Source: DASROJ01 sp035646975
GTDB lineage: Bacteria > Acidobacteriota > Polarisedimenticolia > JACPZX01 > DASXTC01
Reading direction: 5' to 3'
DNA length: 6,598 nt
NCBI GenBank assembly: GCA_035646975.1
Contig: DASROJ010000009.1
Span: 1 to 6,598 of the forward strand
The notes beneath the pieces are model-generated. The model saw only the letters and a program-made list of their open reading frames with translations, did no database searches and was not told the DNA's origin. The position numbers and the translations under genes are program-made. Position 1 is the stretch's first letter. The number at the start of each line of letters is the position of its first letter. Of the stretch, positions 1-5,394 are shown in pieces.

Positions 1-1700
1 AGATCGGCCACTTCGAAAGGAATGCCGGAAGCCGTGGCGTTGAGTGGCGCGCAATCGATTGCGTCGGGTGCGGTGTCGTTGTCATCGTCCCCATCGACGC
101 AGTCAGCCTGGCCGTCCGCGTCCGTGTCGATGAACCCTTCATCGATCAGCGTGTTGCAATTGTTGTCGGCGCCATCGCACACCTCGGGCGTCGGCACGCA
201 GGTCAGCTGCCTCTCGTAGGCGCCGACATCGTCGTCACCCGGCATCGGACTGTTCGGCGCTCCGTTGCCATCGACGCCACGGGGCAGACCGTCCTTGTCG
301 ATGAGCGGCGCCAGCGTCGATGATGCGCTGTCGATGGCCGGCGAATTCGGGTCGAGGTGAAAGTCCCGTGCGGCGCGGTTGATGAACCGCGGGTCGGCGG
401 AGAAGTTCCCGTTGGTGCCAATCGTGCCGGCGTCGGTCCTGTCACCGGCAATCTGGTTGCGGTCGTTGTTCCACAAATCGTTGTTTCGGATGTCGGGGTC
501 GAACGTGGCGCTCAGGTCCAGGGTGTAGATCCCGCCGCCGGTGCCGAACTGCTCGAGACGATTGCCCTCGATGATGTTGTTGGTGATGTTGACCGCCAGA
601 TTGGGGTCGTTCTGGCCCGAGTAGACCCCGCCGCCGAGAAAGCCGAGGTTGTTCGTGATGGTGTTGTTAACCAGGTTGGTCTTGTCGAAATAGATGTAGA
701 CGCCGCCACCTTCCTTGGCGCTGTTTCCGACGATGACGTTGTTGGTCACCACGGCCCGCGCGCCGGTGTTCTGCAGACTGTTCAGACCGATGCCCCCGCC
801 AAGGCTGTCGGTGACGTTGTCGGCGATCAGGTTGCGGTCGATCAACGGGCCGGGGCGGCTCGCGTCTCCGGGGAACACGACGATTCCGCCACCCGAGCCG
901 ACCGAGTAGTCGGTGTTCGGATCGCCGGCACGGTTGCCGGTGATGATGTTGCTGGTGATGATCGGATCGGAGGAGAATCCGACCCAGATGCCGCCACCGT
1001 ATCCGTAGGTGATGTTGCCGGAGGTGCCGGCGCCCGGCACCGCCCGGTTGCCGGTGATCGTGTTGTTCGAGATCACCGGTGACCCGACCGCCACGTAGAT
1101 CCCGGCCCCGTTGTACTGGCGCTGCGTTCCGGCCAGGACATTGCCGGTGATGACGTTGTTCATGATGGTGGGCGAGCTGAACACGAAGATGCCGCCCCCC
1201 GCGATCTGGAATGGCGTGGGCGCAGGTCCGTTCTGGTTCACGCCCGCCCCCCCGGTCAGCGTGAAACCTTCGAGGTGCGTGGCGGTCGTGTGGCCCGATC
1301 CGAACAGAACCACGCTGCACTGGTTGCCCGTTCGCTTGGTGCAGAAGTCGAAGTCGGTGCAGGATTTTCCCGACCCGTTGATCGTGGTGACGGCCGCCCC
1401 CCCTTGCGACAGCACGCTGACTCCGGGGCGCATCCGGATGGCCTCGGGGTAGGTCCCGGGCGCGACGCTCACCGTGTCGCCGGACACCGCCGCGCAGATG
1501 GCATCCTGGATGCGGCAGTATGGATTCCCCTGGGTGCCACTCCCGCCGGCCGGACAGGTGCTGAAGTCGACATACCGGGTCGTGCCCACGGCACCCACCC
1601 ATGCCGCCGCAAGACCCAGCACCACGATGAGCGACATCGCGGCGACGACCGTCCGGGATTGCCGGGTTGCGCGGGACCTCCGCGGGATCGATTGGCTCAT
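1..1700 (-). CDS. Secreted parallel beta-helix protein with MopE-type motif (C-terminus cut by window edge)
   Basis: The frame is open from an ATG at 1700 to the window edge, giving 566 visible codons without a stop. Residues 1-40 form a basic N-terminus followed by a hydrophobic stretch (about 17-37), read as a signal peptide or signal anchor. Residues 40-410 are a right-handed beta-helix: a YVD...C...NPYC.IQDAI entry (DUF1565/pectin-lyase-like style) and eight ladder motifs of the NNxITGN type. Residues 428-496 resemble a 'choice-of-anchor Q' segment (DPRFIN, SPAID, DVGAYE). One MopE-type metal-binding motif follows at 506-522, EVCDGADNNCNTLIDEG, where the usual CNG is CNT. Then come two Asp-rich type-3-like loops (525-533, 538-546); the second has Thr in place of the consensus Gly. 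It is a close paralogue of the gene at 1840-4578: over residues 39-153 I counted 95 of 115 identical. The start is supported by alignment with that paralogue; its GGAG (1712-1715) is 11 bases upstream, rather far. Function unknown; a surface or extracellular structural role is inferred. Confidence 0.88.
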   Translation of the reverse strand, partial: MSQSIPRRSRATRQSRTVVAAMSLIVVLGLAAAWVGAVGTTRYVDFSTCPAGGSGTQGNPYCRIQDAICAAVSGDTVSVAPGTYPEAIRMRPGVSVLSQGGAAVTTINGSGKSCTDFDFCTKRTGNQCSVVLFGSGHTTATHLEGFTLTGGAGVNQNGPAPTPFQIAGGGIFVFSSPTIMNNVITGNVLAGTQRQYNGAGIYVAVGSPVISNNTITGNRAVPGAGTSGNITYGYGGGIWVGFSSDPIITSNIITGNRAGDPNTDYSVGSGGGIVVFPGDASRPGPLIDRNLIADNVTDSLGGGIGLNSLQNTGARAVVTNNVIVGNSAKEGGGVYIYFDKTNLVNNTITNNLGFLGGGVYSGQNDPNLAVNITNNIIEGNRLEQFGTGGGIYTLDLSATFDPDIRNNDLWNNDRNQIAGDRTDAGTIGTNGNFSADPRFINRAARDFHLDPNSPAIDSASSTLAPLIDKDGLPRGVDGNGAPNSPMPGDDDVGAYERQLTCVPTPEVCDGADNNCNTLIDEGFIDTDADGQADCVDGDDDNDTAPDAIDCAPLNATASGIPFEVAD

Positions 1701-1747
1701 GAGGTCAGGCGCTCCAGGGGAAGACCCGTCACAGCGTTGGTACCGAT

Positions 1748-1775
1748 TCCATACCCTGAAACACCGGCAAGTCAA
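1748..1775 (-). promoter_or_regulatory. Candidate sigma-70-type promoter for the 1-1700 gene
   Basis: On the minus strand a TTGACT -35-like hexamer (1775-1770, 5 of 6 to consensus) is followed after 16 bases by TATGGA (1753-1748, 3 of 6). Transcription would begin near 1740, giving a leader of about 40 bases before the ATG at 1700. The -10 is weak, and the gene could instead be co-transcribed from the upstream paralogue. The call is tentative. Confidence 0.33.
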
Positions 1776-1803
1776 GATTGAGCGCGGGGTGAGTTTGAGC
1801 GGG

Positions 1804-1843
1804 CTAGGAGCCTGCCCAAGCCATGACTCGGACAGGCTCCTAG
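1804..1843 (-). repeat. 40-base near-perfect palindrome overlapping a stop codon (REP-like or terminator-like hairpin)
   Basis: The outer 11 bases (CTAGGAGCCTG at 1804-1814, CAGGCTCCTAG at 1833-1843) are perfect inverted copies. Pairing continues almost to the centre, with three interruptions. In the minus-strand RNA two of these interruptions, which are C/A in plus-strand notation, become G-U wobbles, so the hairpin is strongest in the transcript of the upstream gene. Its TAG (1842-1840) is the stop codon of the 1840-4578 gene, and the mirrored TAG at 1806-1804 is in the same frame. No U-tract follows, so it is not a classical intrinsic terminator. An mRNA 3'-end stabiliser or a dispersed REP-type element fits better, but copy number cannot be judged here. 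Confidence 0.7.
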
Positions 1844-4578
1844 GGACAGGTGGGCAGCGTGTCCCGCTCCGGGCTGCCGTAGGTTCCCGACCCACAGGCA
1901 TTGCGCGACATGACGAGGTAATACCGCACCGTGTCGGGTGAGGGGTCGGGCTGCGCATCGATCGCAGGGGAAGAGCTGCTGGTTCCCTGGCAGGATCCCG
2001 CCGGGAAATCGACCACGCCTGCCAGGCTGATCTGCCCGGTGCCCAGCAGGTATCGGGTCCCCGAGCCGAGCGTCTGGTTGGTCCAGGTCACCTGGGTCGG
2101 CACGTCTGCCGTGAGATCCAGGTCGACCACTTCCACGGGAACGCCGAACGCCGTAGCATCGAGCGGCGCGCAGTCGGACGCATCCAGGGTTCCATCGTTG
2201 TCGTCGTCCAGGTCGATGCAATCCGCCACGGTGTCGTTGTCCGTGTCAGGGAAGCCATCATCCACCAGACCGTTGCAGTTGTTGTCGGCGCCGTCGCAGA
2301 CCTCGGTGCCCGGCGCGCCCGGTGTGCAGGTCTGCGTTGCGCCGGCGACACAGTTCTGGACGGTCCGGGTGCAGGCGCCGACGCCGCAGGTCGTCGAGCC
2401 GAGCGACTCGTCGGCCGATCCGTTACAGTTGTTGTCCAGGCTGTCGCACACCTCGAGCAGCATCGGAGACTGGGCCGCGTTGGTGTCGTTGCAGTCGAGG
2501 TCGGAAGGGGATCCATCGGCGTCCTGGTCCAGTATGGGAATCTGGCAAACCTGCGAAGGGCGCGGCTGATCCGCCATCGGGCTGCCCAACGTGCCGGCGC
2601 CGCAGGCGTTTTTCGACCTGATGATGTAGAACCAGGCGTCATCCGCGCGAGGCGCAGGCCGGCCGTCCTGCCAGGAACCGGTGCTCGAGTAGGCGGCGGC
2701 GCAGAAGTCCTCGTTGAAGCTGTGGGTGCTGAGCATCCTGCCGACCAGACCGGAGACGACCTCGTAGCGAGTGCCCGAGCCGAGGTTCTGGATGTCGTAA
2801 CTGACGATGCTGGGAGAGGCGCCCTGGACGTCGACGTTTGACACCTCGACCGGACTGCCGAAGGCTGTGGCATCCAATGGCGCGCAGTCGGAAGCATCCG
2901 CGACGCCGTCGTTATCGTCATCAGGGTCCAGACAGTCCTTGATTCCGTCCGTGTCCGTGTCCGGGAATCCTTCGTCGATGATGCCGTTGCAGTTGTTGTC
3001 CTGGCCGTCGCACACCTCGGTGGACGGTGTGCAGCTCGGTTGCCGTTCGTGCGCGCCGACATCGATGTCCCCGGCCACCGGGTTGTTCGGTATCCCGTTG
3101 CCATCCACGCCCCGCGGGTAGCCATCCTTGTCGATCGAAGGGGCCAGGGTCGTCGTGCCCCGATCGATTGCCGCGGAGTTGGGATCGAGATGGAAGTCGC
3201 GACCGGCCTTGTTGATGAAGCGCGGGTCAAGCGAGAAGTTGCCGTTGGTCCCGATGATGGTGGCATCGGTCTGGTCACCTGCAACCTGGTTCCTGTCGTT
3301 TCCCCAGAGGTCGTTGTTGCTGATGACCGGGTCCCAGGTCGTGGTCAGGTCGAGCGTGTAAACACCGCCACCGGTGCCGAACTGTGCCAGATGATTCCCT
3401 TCGATGACGTTGTTGGTGATGTTCACCGGCGCGGACGCATCGCTCTGGCCGCTGAAAAGGCCGCCACCGAGAAACGACGTGTTTCCCGTGATCGTGTTGT
3501 TGACGATGTTCGCCCGGTTGAAATAGGTGTAGACGCCGCCGCCGTTCTTCGAGCTGAGGTTGCCAACGATCACGTTGTTCGTGACCACGGCCAGCGCTGC
3601 CGTGTCGGGCAGGCTGTTCAGGCCGACACCGCCGCCGAGGCTGTCGGTCGTGTTGTCGGCGATCAGGTTGCGGTCGACCAGGAAGCCGGGATGGTTCGCA
3701 TCCGCCGGAACTGCCGTGATGCCACCGCCGCCGCCGAGCGAATAGGCGACGTTGGGATCCCCCGCGCGGTTCCCGCTGATGATGTTGCTGGTGATGATCG
3801 GGTCGGAGAAGAATCCGATCCAGATGCCGCCGCCATAGCCGTAGGTGACCGCACCGGCGGCTCCGGCCCCCGGCACCGCGCGGTTCCCCGTGATGGTGTT
3901 GTTGGAGATGACCGGGGCGCCTGCCGCCACGTAGATGCCCCCACCGTTGTACATCTTCTGTGTGCCCGCGAGAATGTTGTTCGTGATCACGTTGTTCATG
4001 ATCGTGGGGGAGCTGATCACGAAGATGCCGCCGCCCGCGACCTGGGTCGGCGTCGCGGGGGGCACCGGGTATGGCAGTCCGGCGCCTCCCGTCAGCGTGA
4101 AACCCTCCAGATGTGTGGAGGGATTATGGCCTGACGGGAAGACCACGACACTGCACTGGTTGCCGGTGCGCTTGGCGCAGAAATTCGAGTCGGTGCAGGG
4201 TTTGCCGGCGGCGTTGATCGTCGTGACGGCGGCGCCGCCCTGCGACAGCACGCTGACTCCCGGCCGCATCCGGATCGATTCGGGATAGGTTCCGGGAGCC
4301 ACGCTGACCGTATCACCGGAAACAGCAGCGCAGATGGCGTCCTGAATGTGGCAGTAGGGATTGGCCAGCGTGCCCGTCCCGGTTTGCGGGCAGGTGTTGT
4401 CATCCACGTAGCGGGTCGTGCCGACGGCGCCAACCCAGACGGCCGCCAATCCGCCCATCAGGATGATCGCAGTTGAGACGCTGAACGTCAGGGTCCGAGG
4501 TCTCTGCCGGGATCCCTTGAAAAGGTGACGAATATGATGCCTCCCCCCGCCGGACACGCCACCGGAAAACCGGGGCAT
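1840..4578 (-). CDS. Secreted beta-helix protein with three MopE-type motifs, calcium loops and two beta-sandwich-like modules
   Basis: 912 residues from the ATG at 4578. In order: basic N-terminus; hydrophobic export segment (about 29-53); right-handed beta-helix (54-423) with eight NNxI-type ladder motifs; a 'choice-of-anchor Q'-like segment (443-511, DPRFIN...AAID...DVGAHE); MopE motif 1 (521-537) with two DxDxDGxxD loops (540-548, 553-561); beta-sandwich-like module 1 (575-667, GSGTRY...NACGAGT); canonical MopE motif 2 with its leading DQDADG loop (684-724); a Cys-rich link (731-754); MopE motif 3 (759-775) with loops 778-786, where Gly is replaced by Thr, and 791-799; module 2 (813-903, GSGTRY...NACGSGT). 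These motifs are known from deltaproteobacterial surface proteins and MopE-type Cu/Ca binding. No sortase, MYXO-CTERM or PEP-CTERM tail is visible at the C-terminus. A longer frame begins with TTG at 4647, but it lacks a well-placed ribosome site and adds a Cys- and Arg-containing stretch ahead of the export signal. An extracellular structural or adhesive role is inferred; no catalytic residues are identifiable. Confidence 0.92.
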   Translation of the reverse strand: MPRFSGGVSGGGRHHIRHLFKGSRQRPRTLTFSVSTAIILMGGLAAVWVGAVGTTRYVDDNTCPQTGTGTLANPYCHIQDAICAAVSGDTVSVAPGTYPESIRMRPGVSVLSQGGAAVTTINAAGKPCTDSNFCAKRTGNQCSVVVFPSGHNPSTHLEGFTLTGGAGLPYPVPPATPTQVAGGGIFVISSPTIMNNVITNNILAGTQKMYNGGGIYVAAGAPVISNNTITGNRAVPGAGAAGAVTYGYGGGIWIGFFSDPIITSNIISGNRAGDPNVAYSLGGGGGITAVPADANHPGFLVDRNLIADNTTDSLGGGVGLNSLPDTAALAVVTNNVIVGNLSSKNGGGVYTYFNRANIVNNTITGNTSFLGGGLFSGQSDASAPVNITNNVIEGNHLAQFGTGGGVYTLDLTTTWDPVISNNDLWGNDRNQVAGDQTDATIIGTNGNFSLDPRFINKAGRDFHLDPNSAAIDRGTTTLAPSIDKDGYPRGVDGNGIPNNPVAGDIDVGAHERQPSCTPSTEVCDGQDNNCNGIIDEGFPDTDTDGIKDCLDPDDDNDGVADASDCAPLDATAFGSPVEVSNVDVQGASPSIVSYDIQNLGSGTRYEVVSGLVGRMLSTHSFNEDFCAAAYSSTGSWQDGRPAPRADDAWFYIIRSKNACGAGTLGSPMADQPRPSQVCQIPILDQDADGSPSDLDCNDTNAAQSPMLLEVCDSLDNNCNGSADESLGSTTCGVGACTRTVQNCVAGATQTCTPGAPGTEVCDGADNNCNGLVDDGFPDTDNDTVADCIDLDDDNDGTLDASDCAPLDATAFGVPVEVVDLDLTADVPTQVTWTNQTLGSGTRYLLGTGQISLAGVVDFPAGSCQGTSSSSPAIDAQPDPSPDTVRYYLVMSRNACGSGTYGSPERDTLPTCP
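1870..2304 (-). repeat. Internal protein module, copy B
   Basis: Residues 759-903 of the 1840-4578 protein repeat the plan of copy A: EVCDGADNNCNG, two Asp loops, the identical linker DASDCAPLDATAFG, then a module ending NACGSGTYGSP. The linker and calcium region is far better conserved than the sandwich-like part, and the first Asp loop has lost its Gly. The truncated paralogue at 1-1700 reaches only the beginning of an equivalent module. Confidence 0.75.
2578..3018 (-). repeat. Internal protein module, copy A: MopE motif, calcium loops, beta-sandwich-like domain
   Basis: Residues 521-667 of the 1840-4578 protein. The order is EVCDGQDNNCNG, two DxDxDGxxD loops, the linker DASDCAPLDATAFG, then a module ending NACGAGTLGSP. 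The same order and linker recur at 1870-2304, showing an internal duplication. Confidence 0.75.
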
Positions 4579-4584
4579 GGACCA

Positions 4585-4589
4585 CCTCT
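4585..4589 (-). promoter_or_regulatory. Ribosome binding site that decides the start of the 1840-4578 gene
   Basis: AGAGG, within the longer purine-rich GAGAGGTGG, lies six bases before the ATG at 4578. The alternative TTG at 4647 has its nearest AGAGG about 15 bases away, so the ATG is preferred. The ATG start also puts the hydrophobic segment at residues 29-53, similar to the paralogue. Confidence 0.65.
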
Positions 4590-4681
4590 CGCACCCGGAG
4601 CCGGAACGGCACCGATAATGCGAACCTCGTATGAAATGCCAACGCAAAGCGGGAGATCAAAACCTCTGTCAGGTTTGTGGT

Positions 4682-4709
4682 CATATACGGTGTTTTGTCA
4701 ACGAGTCAA
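4682..4709 (-). promoter_or_regulatory. Candidate sigma-70-type promoter for the 1840-4578 gene
   Basis: TTGACT (4709-4704), a 16-base spacer and TATATG (4687-4682, 4 of 6). Initiation would be near 4675, leaving a leader of about 97 bases before the ATG at 4578. A second, perfect TTGACA lies just inside the spacer (4701-4696) but has no good -10 at 16-18 bases. The hexamer-spacer pattern matches the candidate promoter of the downstream paralogue. Confidence 0.45.
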
Positions 4710-4910
4710 GGGATTACAAGGTCGCCCCCACCCCTCTTTGGCCGACCCGGCAATCGGTGGAAATCGCGTCCCGAGGTCTGTGTTTTTTTGTTCATTTTTT
4801 CCCAAGCGTGAACGCTCAGGGCCGCGCGGGGGTAGAGTGGAAGACAAGTGATCTTGGATGGGCAGGTCCCCAGGATACAGGCCGAGCAGGTCGAATGCGC
4901 CGATTGAGCC

Positions 4911-4938
4911 TTGACAGTCATCATTATCGCGGTACATT
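4911..4938 (+). promoter_or_regulatory. Candidate sigma-70-type promoter for the small Cys-rich protein gene
   Basis: A perfect TTGACA (4911-4916), a 16-base spacer and TACATT (4933-4938, 4 of 6). The start of transcription would be near 4945, giving a leader of about 42 bases that ends in a strong Shine-Dalgarno AGGAGG. It is the best promoter match in the window. Confidence 0.5.
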
Positions 4939-4986
4939 GCAGGCAACCTAAGCTCTTTTACGTCTGGGTGTGCCAGGAGGAGGGGT

Positions 4987-5304
4987 ATGCCGAAATTCTC
5001 GAGGGGAGTTCTAAGAGTTCTTGGTGTTCTGGCATTCGTGGCCCTCGTCACACCCGTGACGGCCTCGTGGGTCATGAGCAGCACCGCAGGACGCGATTTT
5101 TCGCGATGCATCCACACTTGCAACGATACGAAAGCCGCGTGCAACACCCGGTGCTCGGACGACTGCTTCGCCATGTTCCCGAGCAACAAGCCGCAGCGTG
5201 ATGCCTGCATCGCTTCGTGCAAGGCGATCTGCCTGACCCAGTCGGATGACTGCAAGCTGGTTTGCCAGCAGATCAAGAACAATCCGTGTCCCACGGAACC
5301 GTAA
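4987..5304 (+). CDS. Small secreted cysteine-rich protein, predicted disulfide-stapled helical hairpin
   Basis: 105 residues. AGGAGG at 4975-4980 sits six bases before the ATG, an excellent ribosome site. Residues 1-26 are a typical signal peptide: basic MPKFSRGVLR, a hydrophobic core, and likely cleavage after VTA26. The mature part of about 79 residues has eleven cysteines, at 41, 45, 52, 56, 60, 74, 78, 82, 89, 93 and 101. The first ten are mirror-symmetric: the pairs 41/93, 45/89, 52/82, 56/78 and 60/74 all sum to 134, centred on Asn67 in a P-S-N-K-P turn. With 4- and 7-residue spacings this fits two amphipathic antiparallel helices joined by up to five disulfides. Cys101 has no partner. 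There are no CxxC, haem-binding CxxCH or lipobox motifs. The family is not recognised and the function is unknown. The oxidising compartment implied by the signal peptide (periplasm or outside) agrees with disulfides. It is monocistronic: divergent from the beta-helix gene and convergent with the TPR gene. Confidence 0.85.
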   Translation: MPKFSRGVLRVLGVLAFVALVTPVTASWVMSSTAGRDFSRCIHTCNDTKAACNTRCSDDCFAMFPSNKPQRDACIASCKAICLTQSDDCKLVCQQIKNNPCPTEP

Positions 5305-5326
5305 AGGATTAAGTTTCGATCTCGAA

Positions 5327-5370
5327 AACGCCCTCCTTCGCGATGCGTCGCCAAGGGGGGCGTTCTCTTT
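5327..5370. terminator. Hairpin terminator between convergent genes
   Basis: Arms AACGCCCTCCTT (5327-5338) and AAGGGGGGCGTT (5353-5364) form a 12-pair stem with a single G-U in the plus-strand RNA, around a 14-base loop. On the plus strand it is followed by the T-rich CTCTTT (5365-5370), 22 bases after the stop of the small gene. On the minus strand the stem ends in a short TTTT. It probably serves the plus-strand gene, and may be bidirectional. The T-tract is imperfect in both directions. Confidence 0.65.
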
Positions 5371-5371
5371 C

Positions 5372-5394
5372 AAGCCGCTTTCTCAATGCGGCTT
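5372..5394 (-). other. Short hairpin spanning the stop codon of the TPR gene
   Basis: A perfect 7-base inverted repeat, AAGCCGC (5372-5378) and GCGGCTT (5388-5394), encloses a nine-base loop that contains the TGA stop (5385-5383) of the minus-strand gene. No U-tract follows it on the minus strand, so termination there may depend on the neighbouring 5327-5364 hairpin. Confidence 0.4.

Larger units (their letters stand above)
4579..4986. other. Divergent intergenic region
   Basis: About 408 bases separate the divergent starts at 4578 and 4987. It carries one candidate promoter for each gene (4682-4709 minus, 4911-4938 plus) and a long leader for the minus-strand gene. It also has a T-rich tract on the plus strand at about 4782-4800 (two runs of seven and six Ts), and a short dyad AGCGT-GA-ACGCT at 4805-4816 that could be an operator. 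The frames that cross this region show no ribosome site or recognisable protein and look like chance. I see no RNA gene or riboswitch. Confidence 0.6.

Noticed and set aside
900..1150. Recurring short GTTGTTGGTGAT-like strings suggesting a DNA repeat array or CRISPR
   Set aside because: They are the reverse complement of the NNxIT ladder codons of the beta-helix, with irregular spacing and variable sequence, and they lie inside an intact reading frame.
667..1602. A 311-codon minus-strand frame overlapping the left-hand gene
   Set aside because: It is rich in His, Arg and Gly with no domain, while the overlapping frame from 1700 gives a protein that aligns residue by residue with the neighbouring paralogue.
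1618..1700. Possible Tat (twin-arginine) signal in the paired beta-helix proteins
   Set aside because: Arginines are abundant before the hydrophobic segment, but neither protein shows the S/T-RR-x-F-L-K pattern, so a Sec-type signal or anchor is more likely.
2088..3284. A 398-codon minus-strand frame within the large gene
   Set aside because: Its translation is a low-complexity Arg/Thr/Ala run typical of an out-of-frame reading of Asp-rich GC-rich coding sequence.
3040..4134. A 364-codon open frame on the plus strand, antisense to the large beta-helix gene
   Set aside because: It mirrors the beta-helix repeats, has no recognisable protein features or export signal, and a similar frame occurs antisense to the paralogue (357-1082). 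GC-rich repetitive coding produces such frames; the minus-strand frame has clear domains.
4579..4647. TTG start at 4647, adding 23 residues to the large beta-helix protein
   Set aside because: No properly spaced ribosome site, and the extension would bury the export signal deeper. The ATG at 4578 has AGAGG six bases upstream.
4698..5354. A 218-codon minus-strand frame over the small Cys-rich gene
   Set aside because: It spans both a promoter-bearing intergenic region and an oppositely oriented gene with a strong ribosome site and signal peptide, and its translation resembles no protein family that I know.
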